DNA of 64,000 nt. It comes from Gonocerus acuteangulatus (taxonomy: Eukaryota > Arthropoda > Insecta > Hemiptera > Coreidae). A program made the translations under genes and the position numbers. Under the pieces are notes generated by a model. The model was given only the letters and a program-made list of their open reading frames with translations, ran no database searches and was not told the DNA's origin. The stretch is taken from NCBI GenBank assembly GCA_946811695.1, contig OX328125.1, forward strand, positions 39,754,336-39,818,335, given 5' to 3'. Numbering within the stretch: position 1 is the first letter of the stretch; each line of letters opens with the position of its first letter. Positions 46,401 to 52,610 of this stretch are shown here, one piece after another.

Positions 46401-46986
46401 GCAGGGAGCGATCTGTTAGAATATTACTATATGTATAGATGAAATCACTTGCTAGAGTATTGCCTTTTTTGTTTTGGATAATTGGCTCATAACAAGTCCT
46501 GGATAAAATTGTAATTATTTCAGAAGGCTAAGGCATCATTAAATATGACATTTAAAAACAAAATTACAAAAAAGATCGAATATGAAAAACATAGTTTACA
46601 CTTAAAAATCTTGTTACTTTGAGGAAAATTCATATGTCATAAGGAGAATCATTATCGCAGTTTTCAGAAACTAACAGTCTCATTTCTGAGATTATTCGTA
46701 TCATAGGAGCATAATGGGTTTTTTTTTAGCACTTTCCAACAGAATGTAAATATTGAGGTTCCACTCATGAATGATTTTTTAGAGAAATACACAATTGTAG
46801 CTAGATTTCTAACATGGATAATTAATGTATATTCATTTTTTTTTTTTCTAAACTGACGATTTCAAGTAATAAAATACTTACGAGATGCCACAATCCCAAG
46901 AATATTGTGGCTGTCCGCACATGGCAGCAGAAACAACATTTCCAATCATCTCTTCTCTCCCCAAACTTGAAAGTCACTCCTTGCAT
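22547..46986 (-). CDS. LAPTM4: LAPTM4-type lysosomal transmembrane protein, five coding exons
   Basis: Spliced coding sequence, minus strand: 46986-46882, 40908-40734, 28038-27900, 27630-27474, 22738-22547. The exon lengths (105, 175, 139, 157 and 192 nt) join in phase to 768 nt, or 255 residues plus stop. All introns are GT-AG, with GTAAGT donors after exons 1 and 2. The N-terminus has a CCFCCHVRTAT cysteine motif followed by TM1 (about 25-49). The luminal loop carries sequons at N76 and N89. TM2 is about 97-118, TM3 includes LMPFFCLQLFDFC, and TM4 is about 178-205. The tail has LPDY (229-232) and PPPY (243-246). In the LAPTM4 family such PY motifs bind Nedd4-type ligases and direct sorting to late endosomes and lysosomes. 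Length and topology fit the family (usually about 220-260 aa). Which LAPTM4 paralogue it is cannot be told. The introns are full of transposons, but the reading frame is intact, so the gene is probably functional. Confidence 0.9.
23237..23562 (+). pseudogene. mariner transposase pseudogene, C-terminal part
   Basis: The frame reads HDNARPYTAQTMLQQINEF, then LPYSAYFLHISPSEFYLF, matching the third catalytic block of mariner transposases (DNARPH...PYSPDLAPSDYHLF). After a stop at 23369 come ESFNYNEIKKLPVGW, a stop, EIEDIGGKYI and an end, which is the usual mariner C-terminus. At least two stops and shifts make it dead. Terminal repeats were not located. Confidence 0.8.
23828..25089 (+). repeat. 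CTAGCTGA-type interspersed repeat, copy 1
   Basis: It starts CTAGCTGACTACCCGTGCTTC and ends GACAAATATATAGTAGA. The middle (24060-24600) includes blocks also found in Helentron-like family A (GATTGACATC; AACTTGACCTTTCAAATG; ATCGGACCATT), so this copy is composite. Function unknown. Confidence 0.65.
25091..26229 (+). repeat. CTAGCTGA-type interspersed repeat, copy 2, head-to-tail with copy 1
   Basis: It starts exactly at the end of copy 1 with CTAGCTGAATACCTGTGC, carries the TIR insert at 25370-25866, and ends with GGGCTGGGCGATGATAGG and TATATAGTAGA. Copy 3 at 49152-50306 has the same layout. Confidence 0.7.
25370..25866. mobile_element. TIR element inside CTAGCTGA repeat copy 2
   Basis: GATAGGCTTACCATAC at the left and its near complement (ATATGGCAAGCCTATC) at the right enclose 497 bp. 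CCGGGAC motifs near the left recur as CCCGGTTT at the right. No ORF is found, and the same insert is present in copy 3. Confidence 0.6.
26230..27330. other. LAPTM4 intron 4, unassigned part
   Basis: AT-rich and single-copy by eye. No coding exon or repeat was recognised. Confidence 0.4.
27331..27397. repeat. (TA)n(CA)n microsatellite in LAPTM4 intron 4
   Basis: 56 bp of TA then CACACACACA, about 80 bp from the donor of exon 4. Confidence 0.9.
27474..27630 (-). CDS. LAPTM4: LAPTM4 coding exon 4 (CYLPD block and TM4)
   Basis: The acceptor TATTGCAG ends at 27631 and the donor AAG/GTAATA is at 27473. It encodes LTALTYLCYLPDMH, a loop, and the start of TM4 (SLAFIVLVTFVAAMLVK). The acceptor is present twice because a 72-bp retroposon inserted just upstream duplicated it (copies ending at 27631 and 27719). 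Only the proximal acceptor keeps the frame; the distal one would meet a TAG after two codons. Confidence 0.88.
27645..27716 (-). mobile_element. 72-bp retroposon inserted at the LAPTM4 intron 3 acceptor
   Basis: It is flanked by a perfect 16-bp duplication AACTGCAATACATAAT (27629-27644 and 27717-27732). The tail is (ATTGT)n on the minus strand, preceded by a GC-rich hairpin (GGGCGAAGGGCCC region). A stem-loop plus microsatellite tail is like CR1/L2-group 3' ends. It lies in the same orientation as LAPTM4. Confidence 0.75.
27900..28038 (-). CDS. LAPTM4: LAPTM4 coding exon 3 (TM2 and TM3)
   Basis: The acceptor TTTTCAG is followed by AACATTTGAATG and the donor is AAG/GTAATG at 27899. It encodes TM2 (SIVVIFSTFAITLLMVYGAI) and the family-typical LMPFFCLQLFDFC block. 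Two bases (AG) carry over to exon 4 and make Ser140. Confidence 0.88.
28359..28464 (+). repeat. Two 36-bp direct repeats, 70 bp apart
   Basis: GCGCAGTGGCTATGTACG and GCGCAGTTGCCATGTACG, followed by AAAAAGA-GA-TGTATG, at 28359 and 28429. They lie just upstream of the LOA element and downstream of no known gene. Confidence 0.6.
28885..30042 (+). CDS. LOA-type element ORF1 protein
   Basis: Intact 385-codon frame that starts about 400 nt after the element's 5' end. Residues about 75-95 hold a lysine-rich LTGAQRKKLKKS segment, a common feature of arthropod LINE ORF1 proteins and probably nucleic-acid binding. The central and C-terminal parts (about 150-315) resemble the ORF1 domain known as DUF4780, with a GWIVLEQQERDTGHFVTL stretch. 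No CCHC knuckles are seen. It ends 50 nt before ORF2 in another frame. ORF1 proteins of this kind package the element RNA. It is still open although ORF2 is broken. Confidence 0.75.
   Translation: MSKTNLNLNSNTIPSSVASATLEPLNVPVEDPSGVLENPLTPATDTESLSELVREVGDLVMGSPLPGASQDDLPFTSVKKKLTGAQRKKLKKSFKAATEAESEGSGGKRRNEDGSNTPSPVIKKKQKVMPKPTSYASVASNFKRALVPSDYPESGFTTEHNRCVDDVVMKLVDEHYKVHGRDFIITCDGNYMDGGAIIVNCLDENTKKWLVTDIAGVKLGEHTIKAVELADLIPMARAGIFVPGVKTEARDILRRIGDQNFLPTNGWIVLEQQERDTGHFVTLKMPETDLKEILERKDERLNYGIRRLKVFPLQKKKKETAEATSRTEGEVAAMETEVAVGSEPQGKPKSSVEGDRDRVAEHIEGRSVSGLGEVGLDPLRRMEAS
30093..31130 (+). pseudogene. LOA-type ORF2, endonuclease part (frameshifted)
   Basis: ORF2 starts at the ATG at 30093 (MIRLLQVNLHHCRAA) and shows the APE-type endonuclease order: QVNLHH (Asn), LIQEPYL (catalytic Glu), SAYLPY, GCDANAHH (Asp/Asn), VIDITLV (Asp), and GSDHRYI (His). 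The frame is lost near 30682 and continues in the next frame at 30686-31060, where GSDHRYI lies. A stop at 31058-31060 and another shift near 31110 precede the RT part. This domain nicks target DNA during retrotransposition. Confidence 0.8.
31709..34316 (-). mobile_element. 5'-truncated CR1/L2-like LINE nested in the LOA element
   Basis: It sits between AATATG at 31703-31708 and AATATG at 34317-34322, a short duplication of host ORF2 sequence. The 3' end lies at the low-coordinate side: an AATAAAG signal, a perfect hairpin GGGACGAAGTCCC and a tail rich in CATT repeats. Stem-loop plus microsatellite tail is typical of the CR1/L2 group. The copy is 5'-truncated within the endonuclease. Its RT frame is open, so it is younger than its host. 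Confidence 0.82.
32144..34363 (-). CDS. CR1/L2-like LINE ORF2 remnant: endonuclease end plus intact reverse transcriptase
   Basis: Open frame of 739 codons. About the first 16 residues are read from antisense LOA sequence; the LINE itself starts near FSAHDLISI, which is the last endonuclease motif. A linker rich in Arg follows (WLTPEIKEMMRRRNAARRR). RT motifs are STQSALLKITHDLQ, LLDFSKAFDTIDHDILL (Asp), GVAQGSSLSPTLFAAY and HMYADDSQIYLSF (YADD). The C-terminus is SIRHSPSLPVFKSRLF, as in CR1/L2 elements. No stop or frameshift in 739 codons suggests a recent insertion. It lacks the endonuclease and cannot act alone. Confidence 0.82.
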   Translation of the reverse strand: MVESQFTLLARLVRIFSAHDLISISYNIQMPSFTPKTISYRNLNSLTFESLEPDLSGVDWSLIHSYPSIDAKVDFLTSNLLAILDKHAPVKTILARRPPAPWLTPEIKEMMRRRNAARRRSIRTGHPEDLKTFKSLRNLTQSTLRRTRSQYYQTSLSSASESRSLWNTLRSLSLAKTKPTPTIHVTPDELNNHFSAVSSSTTPSTPFVPSNSFNSDNFYFLDISPSELLKAVMKSHSKSKGSYSIPVELIKLSLPVILPPLLHIYNYSLQNSVFPTSWKKAIVHPLNKISIPIVPTDFRPISILSNLSKPLERLVQSQISAFLQPRLNSHQSGFRPGYSTQSALLKITHDLQSAIDLKRISILILLDFSKAFDTIDHDILLSKLQSFSFSNSALTWFQSFISNRSQSVAIPNKPQSSSLTLDRGVAQGSSLSPTLFAAYINDLPSSILFCNFHMYADDSQIYLSFPPSELLEAARKIQEDLDRITAWAKTNKLLMNAEKSKAILIGSAPLLKSLPPILPSFTIDSSPIQYVSTAKNLGLVFDQNLSWKNHLSLITRRSIATLKLFNRSRHLLPTPTRQLLVSSLVFPHFDYGCLVYGGLTGELEVRLKHLMNSFLRFILDTPRDAHISHRYSELKWLFPSIRRQYFLGSFLYQTISSKSPSYIYNLLQFKSAVHSRGTRSRPSDLYPPTHKTAFFDRSFISRASSLWNSIPLSIRHSPSLPVFKSRLFAFLLSSQEDAS
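35360..37368 (+). mobile_element. 5'-truncated I/Ingi-like LINE nested in the LOA element
   Basis: It is flanked by a perfect 14-bp duplication AACTGGCAGGACCC (35346-35359 and 37369-37382). It starts inside the RT domain and ends with a 3' region of about 750 bp and an (AATA)n tail. The duplication is identical on both sides, which implies a fairly young insertion. Confidence 0.88.
35424..36620 (+). CDS. I/Ingi-like LINE ORF2 C-terminal half (truncated RT)
   Basis: 398 open codons from within the RT: GVLQGESLSPMLFNCFL is read in frame just upstream of the first ATG, then LLLLYADDVIIFADS (YADD) and NNLSVNVTKSKIM. A long C-terminal region ends with CPICNSNQQEDIYHLL, a C-x2-C...H pattern seen at the end of several I-group LINE ORF2 proteins. 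The 5' portion (endonuclease and first RT motifs) is absent. The clade is inferred from motif style and may be a sister group such as Nimb or Vingi. The frame appears to end prematurely just after the Cys motif. Confidence 0.7.
   Translation: MLFNCFLADLEDYFRSRGKHGLQVNHRTDILLLLYADDVIIFADSHRDMQQKLQILNSYCRENNLSVNVTKSKIMKFQQGRVKKEHPLLFDNEEVDLVEDTTYLGVQFSRTGVFLKAVTRAIAKTNIAGSVVRDVCLRSKCTSWEATLRLHEAMVSNTLLYGASIWALRYLERIESCHLAFFKRILGLNKSTPHYLVRLETGVKSISWNVLKQALNWIDNIMNMSEDRYPKICLQRLVELAERSPNQVKFNWLLKIKKVMDSFQQGETLWRLMALNNRRSEVRNILNIFELYLVEQDINRANQSNYCPLYKHFLEPNLKTPIYLNLSLPFPFRRIIAQIRTSSINFIKLSYRKSTIIINPQITCPICNSNQQEDIYHLLVRLIFQSYYTHLARTLICL
37383..38254 (+). pseudogene. LOA-type ORF2, RNase H and C-terminal Cys/His region
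   Basis: After the second insertion the frame gives CYTDGSKTESG (Asp), FQAEVTAIGA (Glu), FSDSQAAIRAL (Asp) and WVPAHS (near the catalytic His): an RNase H domain at 37490-37835. The expected tail after WVPAHS is missing and the frame stops at 37866. The next frame (from about 37790) has the region common in LOA elements, including RQAKLFFSF, LLTGHSRMHRHLYSMGL and CRLCFEDDETPYHIICRCP, a C-x2-C...H...C pattern, ending at 38254. A small deletion therefore removed the end of RNase H. Confidence 0.8.
38350..38998 (+). other. LAPTM4 intron 2 with an unexplained frame (38533-38775)
   Basis: The 80-codon frame (MSRNMYQLLRNRWIETDGLN...) extends in spirit upstream but is broken there. It reads like a fragment of a transposon or other protein in the sequence that received the LOA insertion. 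No family is recognised. Confidence 0.35.
38999..39078 (-). pseudogene. tRNA-like SINE head or tRNA pseudogene
   Basis: The minus strand reads GTGGTCTAGTGGCTAACGCC and GGTCGGTTCGATTCCCACC, that is A and B boxes like those of the two SINEs. The SINE body is absent. The acceptor ends do not pair well and the T-stem has a mismatch, so it is not a functional tRNA. Confidence 0.6.
39079..40415. other. LAPTM4 intron 2, unassigned part
   Basis: A short inverted motif around TTAGGGCATGC/GCATGCCCTAAAG (39198-39255) is seen. No genes. Confidence 0.4.
40416..40471. repeat. Long A tract in LAPTM4 intron 2
   Basis: About 55 A. On the minus (gene) strand this is a T tract 3' of exon 2. A retroposon origin is possible but unproven. 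Confidence 0.7.
40734..40908 (-). CDS. LAPTM4: LAPTM4 coding exon 2 (TM1 end and luminal loop)
   Basis: The acceptor TCTCTCTTTAG ends at 40909 and the donor GTAAGT is at 40733-40728. The 175 nt start in phase 0 and end with one extra base (C), which joins AA of exon 3 to make Gln94. It encodes LLHMLTLSVVAVVIRNPEL, then a proline/serine-rich loop with two N-glycosylation sequons. Confidence 0.85.
41101..41815 (-). repeat. hAT-like dispersed repeat, copy 1
   Basis: It starts CAGGGTGTCTAATACTTTTG and ends CCCTATTTTCAATTTTGTAA then CCCTG. It matches 42478-43149 over most of its length. CAGGG ends suggest a hAT-type MITE, but no 8-bp duplication is clear. No transposase. Confidence 0.5.
42050..42221 (-). 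mobile_element. tRNA-derived SINE, complete copy with 16-bp duplication
   Basis: The duplication CCTGTACAGTCCTATT is at 42034-42049 and 42222-42237, identical on both sides. The minus strand starts with a tRNA-like head (A box TGGTCTAGTGGCTAG; B box GGTTTGATTCC), then a body with GAGAAAATTCCTCGCTGG and a tail GGCGCTAATGGCCCAGATG ending in a short A-rich tract. It sits in LAPTM4 intron 1, in the same orientation as the gene. Confidence 0.85.
42478..43149 (-). repeat. hAT-like dispersed repeat, copy 2
   Basis: It is a direct repeat of 41101-41815, for example TGTGAAAGCCAA, GACTATGGAATTA and TTCATGACATGGTTTCA blocks. It ends AAACACCCTGA, mirrored by CAGGRTGTCTA at the start. The two copies lie 0.7 kb apart around a SINE. 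Confidence 0.5.
43366..43440 (-). pseudogene. Second type of tRNA-like sequence
   Basis: The minus strand has GGTGGTAAAGTGGTTAGC (A box) and GTTGGTTCGAATAT (B box) 45 nt apart, with a weak acceptor. It differs from the other tRNA-like heads and may be the head of another SINE family. Confidence 0.45.
43978..45303. repeat. Long inverted repeat, arms of about 490 bp
   Basis: CCAAATGCTAAC at 43978 is mirrored by GTTAGCATTTGG at 45303. The left arm (to about 44470) and right arm (from about 44820) match throughout, for example CCTTTGGAGCTTGGGTTCAG and TTACCAGCTCTCCGACG. The spacer is about 340 bp. A partial copy of the left arm plus spacer is at 8605-9065, so one unit is a mobile repeat. It could be a foldback-type element or two inverted copies. 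Confidence 0.7.
45533..45850 (+). repeat. CTAGCTGTGCCC-type interspersed repeat
   Basis: It starts ACTAGCTGTGCCCACAACTTTG and ends with CAGACAGCAATCCGTTAG and a TATGTATAGATAG tail. The tail block recurs at 46395-46440 and 51800-51840. An A-rich tract interrupts it at 45628-45661. Confidence 0.55.
45846..46145 (+). repeat. Family B repeat relic (two 146-bp units)
   Basis: It repeats the GGCTGG..GGGTCCAGAGTAAA and CTAATGAACCAATTTAGTT blocks of 6030-6608, then the AACTAGTTCAATAATTTGC and GTGACGAAAAAACAAAAA blocks. No terminal structure is left. Confidence 0.6.
46146..46881. other. LAPTM4 intron 1, unassigned part
   Basis: No gene. The CTAGCTGTGCCC-type tail block at 46395-46440 is repeated here. 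Confidence 0.4.
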
Positions 46987-46995
46987 CTGTGGGGC
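46882..46995 (-). CDS. LAPTM4: LAPTM4 coding exon 1 (start codon at 46986)
   Basis: The ATG at 46986-46984 opens 35 codons ending GLWHL at a GTAAGT donor (46881-46876). An in-frame TAG lies just upstream, so this is the first possible ATG. The TAG sits in a pyrimidine-rich TTTAG acceptor at 46997-46996, so the exon probably starts at 46995 with nine untranslated bases and follows a non-coding 5' exon. It encodes the cysteine-rich N-terminus and the first part of TM1. Confidence 0.85.
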
Positions 46996-48496
46996 CTAAA
47001 TGAAGGAATAAGAAAATAATAAACAGTTTAAACACAATGAAACATTAATTTGATTAAAATATTAATAACATGTAACCAATTTTGATCAAATATTTAAGAC
47101 TAAAAGATTTCATCACAAGATACGATGTCACAAATGTACATACCTAAGGGACAAAAACAAACAATATTCCTTGATCAGTAGGAATCAAATATGACAGAAA
47201 TCACCATGTAATTAATATGAGTGAGAACTAAAAGTCATCATTAGTTAAAACAAAACATAAAACAAGAAAACAAAAACAAATTATACAAGAGGAAAATAAC
47301 ATATATGTTATGTGTAAGGAAGAAAAAGAAAAGTACAAACGAACCTTTACTGGAATCCACATTCTGCAGTTAATAAGTTTTAGGAATGAGAATACGATTT
47401 AATACAATAGGGCGTACAGAAAACACCCAGTATCGTAAAATTGACAGTTAAAGCTGGAAATGCAAAAGGTCACGTTAGAACGTGAGATAAAAGCTCTTTA
47501 AGCAAAACAGAGATAAAATGACAGTTTTAAATACAAAGCTTATTCAAGTATAGAATTACTCCCAATAGATTTGTACAAAATATGGCATAGTGTGAATAGA
47601 AACCACTTACTATTAGGCAATGTTCTGGTGAGGAATATTCGTAAGTAGAGAGTTCTTAAGAACCTGAAATAATGAATTAAAGTTAATTAAGCAACACCAG
47701 ACAATAATTCTTCAGAGATGCCAAAACAATCGTAAAATTCTTTACTTTCGAACAAAACATAAAACAGCTGCTCAAGATCAATTGCTTTCTACGTCATTCG
47801 AGAGCTAACTCTGCAATGGAGAGCGGGAGATTCAAGAAACAGCGTAAGAGGAAAAACCTGAGCATATTTGAAAGTTATTGCTAAAATACTATATTTAAAT
47901 TACATACTTACCTTTGTGCCCATATGTTACAAAGAAAAACAATTAAGACTTCTTTTGACAATGCTGTATTGATCCCAATTATTTTCTTAAGTGTTTTTGT
48001 AATGGTTGGTAACCCTTCATACATTTCTTGGACCAATCTAAACAACAGGTGCATAGTGGAGCGATCTCACAGTAATATTAGATATTGGGGAAAAAATATT
48101 CCTTTTAATTTGGGATTTTGATTTTATTAGCAGTAGTATCGTTTTTGAGGACGATCAACTCTTCCTTGAGTCATTACGCCCTGGTATTGTATATTTGCAC
48201 TACATATCTCTACATTTGCCATATTTACATTTCATTTACAATTATTTGCTCATGAACACTGTTTACATTTTATATTATTGTTATTAATATTACTTTAATT
48301 AGATTATAATTGTTGAAAGAGTCGCACTTCTTTTAGGACATATATTAAGTTGTTATTCATTTCCCTTAAGTTACCAAGTGTTCATGAAAGACTCCTTGGC
48401 AGGTTATGTTTATTAAAAGTTGTACTGTACTTTGGACATTCTTGTATAAAGTGGTGGACAGTAATAAGAACTCACCCGCAGCAGGTTGGTGCAGAG
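46996..48496. other. Region upstream of LAPTM4
   Basis: Contains two candidate donors for 5' non-coding exons (47610 and 47911). No TATA box or CpG-rich promoter stands out. No repeat is recognised. Confidence 0.35.
47611..47663 (-). other. Candidate non-coding 5' exon of LAPTM4
   Basis: A 53-nt stretch sits between a TTTCAG acceptor (AG at 47665-47664) and a GTAAGT donor (47610-47605). It lies upstream of an acceptor-preceded start exon that needs a 5' leader. A second strong donor (AAAG/GTAAGTATG at 47911) lies further upstream at 47912 and could end the first exon. Both are predicted from splice motifs only. Confidence 0.3.
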
Positions 48497-48722
48497 GCCA
48501 TGGGTGTATATAGAAAATAGGGAGGGGGTGCTGAGAACATTTGACGGGTATGGAATACTAGCCATCTAGAACTTCGAACAGATAGCCAATTATAACGCTA
48601 TTACACTAAATAAAAACTATTTTTTCTGAACTAAGTGATCTTATTTCATTTATTTTTAAGGTTTTTATGATACATTTTTACCAATTTAGGGGGGGGGTGC
48701 AGTCCCCCTTATATACGCCCAT
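48497..48722. mobile_element. CCATGGGCGTATA-type MITE
   Basis: The terminal repeats CCATGGGTGTATATAG and TATATACGCCCATGG are flanked by GCAGAG on both sides. The interior has TTTTTCTGAACTAAGTGATC and a G-run. Related copies lie at 13828-14062 and 50443-50660. Confidence 0.65.
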
Positions 48723-49151
48723 GGCAGAGTCCTTGGTGATGAGTTGCCCATGGTTGTGCAACGTGCAACCTATTCTCATTCCTGTAAGGACAACTTCCTC
48801 CCATCTATTTTTCCGGCAGGAACTCTCCCAAACTTTTGTTTTATTTTGTTATGCACCTCAGTTTGTTTGTGGGTTCTTGTGGAACCTAGCCAATTTCCCA
48901 CTCTACCTTTACTTTCAACCAGGCCTTTATGTCTTCATTTTCATATAATGGTTGGCTGTGCACTTGTGCCGTCTTTTTGGCTACTTTGTCTGCTTGTTCG
49001 TTTTTGTCAACGCCTTACGTAGGGTTGGTTTCCATAAATTTGTGACGGATTTTTTTTTTTGTTCCGCTATGATATTGAGATAATGCTTTATTTTATTTAT
49101 TTAGTGCAAATTATGAAGTTGGTTTTTATAGATTCTAATGCTTTATAAATT

Positions 49152-50306
49152 ACTAGCTGAATACCCGTGCTTCGTCACGGCAGATAAGTAGTTATTTTAT
49201 TGCGTTAAATAATGTTTCATTAAAATTACGTTACTATACAATTCTGTGCAGTTTATTACAGCACGGTTCCCGTCATACTATATTTTATTCAATGCGCGTT
49301 AAAATTTAAAAGTCTATGTTTCCAAGAAGTCATATGGTAACACCCAATATATTTACGAGTATTACCAAAGTTATAGGCGAGGAGGCTGTGCAAGGGTTCC
49401 GGATATTATTACCTCGCCTGGAAAACCTAAGGATATGCCATACATCACGGTTTGACCGGGACTGTCCCGGTATTTTGCAATTGTTTCGGTGTCCCGCCCA
49501 GTTTTATCAATGTCCCGGAAAAGGCTGTAAGATGTAAAAAGTAATGAGTTCATGTTTATAAGAATCTATTTTAAATCGGTTACTTTTCTACAATTAACAT
49601 TTTTACTACTGCTCACAGTGTCAAAGAAATGAGAAGTAATCTAACTGTAAAACGCTGGAACTACCTGCACAATGCTGCCAGCTGCCAGACACTACTATTT
49701 GGCTGAGAGATTGTTTTAAGAAAATCAAGTAGCAAAAAAAGTTCCGTACTTATTTTTAAGGGTTGGGTAGACTAACAGTTCAGGATCCCCCCTTCCCGTT
49801 ACTTGCTAGGCTTAAAACTCACCAATCATTTTGCTTATAATTTGTACTCTTTCTATCCCCCCCTCCTGGTATGCCCATCCCATATTAATGTGTCTCGGTT
49901 TAACTCTCCAAAAATATGGCAAGCCTATCTGACGGGGACAGGCAGAAAAGAAACGCAATTAAAACTCTATGAGGGACAGTTAATTTCTAGTAATTCAAGG
50001 TCTGCCATCATAGTTGAAATTAACCTCAATTAGAAATAAAACTATGAGATAGATAATGTGAGGTAACAGGTGTTCTTTATCGTCCTAGCAACGCAGGCTG
50101 CCTAGGCTTGCCTTCTCTAACCAACTCAAACTTTAAACCCCCCTAAAAATGCTTAAAAATACGAATATCAAAAAATCCTTTCTTAGCGAGCGCCTACGTT
50201 ATATAGGGAGTGTCCATGCAAAATTTCAAAATCTTCTGTCGAGCGGTTTGGGCTGGGCGTTGATAGATGAGTGAGTGAGTGGTATTTGACAAATATATAT
50301 TAGATT
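49152..50306 (+). repeat. CTAGCTGA-type interspersed repeat, copy 3
   Basis: It is highly similar to copy 2 over its length, including the internal TIR insert (49430-49929) at the same site. The insert therefore predates the spread of this subfamily, or the two arose by duplication. The third copy lies 23 kb away, upstream of LAPTM4. Confidence 0.7.
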
Positions 50307-50442
50307 GCTTGTAATTCTGCTGTATTGATTGAAGGTAAGGAGTGTAGGCTTTTGTTTAATTATGTGGTCGTGATTTACTATTGCGCATCCTATCATGTCT
50401 TCCTTCATTGATCCTTCTGTGCAGGTAAGGATGCTGCCTGCA

Positions 50443-50660
50443 CGGGCGTGTATAGAAAATAATTTCGGGGGTATGGAATACTAACAATTTAGAACTTGGA
50501 ATAGTTTTAACCAACTAAAACGCTATTACACCTAAAATAAAATATTTTTTATGAACTAAGTAATCTTATTTAATTTATTTTTAAAGATTTTATGACACAT
50601 TTTTACCGAGCAAAAAAAATCGGGGGCTCCAGCCCCCCCCCCCCCTGTATACGCCCATGG
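50443..50660. mobile_element. CCATGGGCGTATA-type MITE, second copy
   Basis: It starts GGGCGTGTATAGAAAATAA and ends GTATACGCCCATGG. The interior block GAACTAAGTAATCTTATTTA is shared with the other copies. A run of C (50634-50645) replaces the G/C tract. Confidence 0.6.
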
Positions 50661-51565
50661 CTGTCTGGATGCTTGAGCCAGATTTTTTAAATTAAAGCAC
50701 TTGTCATAACTCCTCCTGAAGCTTGTAGACCATCTTCCTTGTCTTTCCTATAGCAGATAAGTTTCCTGAGGTTGAAATTCATGTTGCCACGGAGGTGAGT
50801 TTCCTGAAGACACAATATCATTCGATTTTGATTGTTAGTACCAAATAAAATCTTTTGTATCGAGCAGATTGATTTTTAGTCGTATTATTGCATTGGTTTT
50901 TACATAGAGTCTGGTTGCTATGTCATAAAAAAAAAGAACCTTGGCTTATTAAATAGGTTGTGTACTCTTATTTCATTTTATAAATTACGCTCGCTTCCAG
51001 TACATATTAAGGGTATTATAAGAAATCAAAAACTGGCACAAAACGTTTTTAAAAATTCGCCTAATTTTTTTTTTATCAAGCAGAAAATTGCCACAACTGA
51101 TGATGTATTTTGATTTTTTAGATCCAACAATATTAATTTTAATGATTTTGACAGGGCTTTGGAAAAATTGACTGACTTAATTGGTTTTGCAAGTAAATAT
51201 AGTATGAAAAACAGTTATCTGGAAAATTAAGGAAATGGTGCTACATTTTCAACTTAGATGGAATGCTGCAAATTGATCGTTGGAACCATTTTTGAGGAAA
51301 AATCACGAATGGCTTAACAGGGACTTTATTTTTCCAGGGGTATATTCACATGAACTAATGGCCACCTTCATCCACTCCAGGTATTCCTACTAGATCAAAA
51401 TCATTCGAGCATTTGTCAGAAAAACTAAAACGGATTTCGTTTAGATAAAAAAAAAGAAAAAAAAAAAAAAATATCAAATCTGAAAATGCTCGTTATAAAT
51501 AATAAAAATAAAAAACATTTGAAATTTTGGGAATATTGTGTACTCTTCCAGCTTAAAATTCTCAT
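50661..51565. other. No gene recognised
   Basis: AT-rich, no repeat or coding signal seen by eye. Confidence 0.4.
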
Positions 51566-51737
51566 TTTTTTTTTATTTTTTTTTTTTACGGCGCTTCAAC
51601 ATCTAGGCCATTAGCGTGCAGCGAGGAATTTTCCCAACGAGCCATGGGATGAGAAAATTCCTGGTGCCGGAGGGGATCGAACCTACCATCTCCCGCTTAT
51701 GAATCTAAGGCGCTAACCACTAGACCACGGGAGACTC
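51566..51737 (-). mobile_element. tRNA-derived SINE, second copy
   Basis: It has the same head (TGGTCTAGTGGTTAGCGCC; B box GGTTCGATCCC), body and tail as 42050-42221, followed by a longer poly-A (T-run 51566-51587 on the plus strand). No clear target-site duplication is visible. Confidence 0.8.
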
Positions 51738-51956
51738 CTGGGTGCTGCAATAATATTTATAAGGCCTGCAATAATTTTTTTTTCCCTATAAAACTTCCAT
51801 GTGCAGACAGCGAGCCGTTACAATTTTATTGTGTAGGTAGAAAGGAATACCACATTCTATTTTATAGACACAAACCCGCACATCAAACATCTAGTGAAAC
51901 GCAATCCTCGCTATTTTACTTCATTTCAATTTAATAACCACATATGTACAGACGTA

Positions 51957-51957
51957 A

Positions 51958-52030
<73 letters not shown>

Positions 52031-52031
52031 A
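51957..52031. repeat. (CA)n(TA)n(CA)n compound microsatellite
   Basis: CACACA at both ends, TA in the middle. Confidence 0.9.
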
Positions 52032-52160
52032 ACCATTTTTTTTAATAAACAAATGAAGTAGTTAGCTTCACTTAACTTAACCTGTACTGTTAGTTCCATG
52101 TCAATGGGTTGATAATTAAGAATGTTATGCTAAAGTAAAGAATCACGTCGAACATTTGAT

Positions 52161-52610
52161 GTACTATTGTTAACACGATACATACCAGCTTTTTTGTTTT
52201 TTTTTCGTCAAAAACGTGGTATACAGTATACCCCTAGCAAAAGATCAAACGACTTCGTTAACCAACAAAATCGGCCCATCAGGAAGGGGGTTTACTCCGG
52301 ACACAAATTAGTTATTTGCCCAGACCGGCCACAATTTTAGTTGTATTGCAACCAAACTCAGTATTCGTTGTGGTCATATTAAAAGAAAATGTGTTGTAAA
52401 AATAAACTATATCATTATTATGATGGGGGGGGGGGGCTTAATTCGGACCCTAACTACCAATTTGCCTCTACCAGCTGTAAGTTTTGTCATATTTCTCAAA
52501 AACTTGGTATTCGTTGTGATCAGCTACAGGGGAAAATATTTTGTAAAAATACACTAAATCGGTTCATTAGGGGGAGGGTTACTCCGGACCAAAATTACTA
52601 ATTAATAATT
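52161..52610 (-). repeat. Family B repeat relic, inverted orientation
   Basis: On the minus strand it carries two to three diverged 146-bp units (TTACTCCGGAC blocks on the plus strand) and the GTTAACACGATACATACCAGC block that normally lies before the (TA)n tract. A run of 13 G is at 52423-52435. Confidence 0.6.

Noticed and set aside
47924..48121. 65-codon plus-strand frame upstream of LAPTM4
   Set aside because: It lies opposite a probable first exon or promoter of LAPTM4. It is short and has no recognisable domain.
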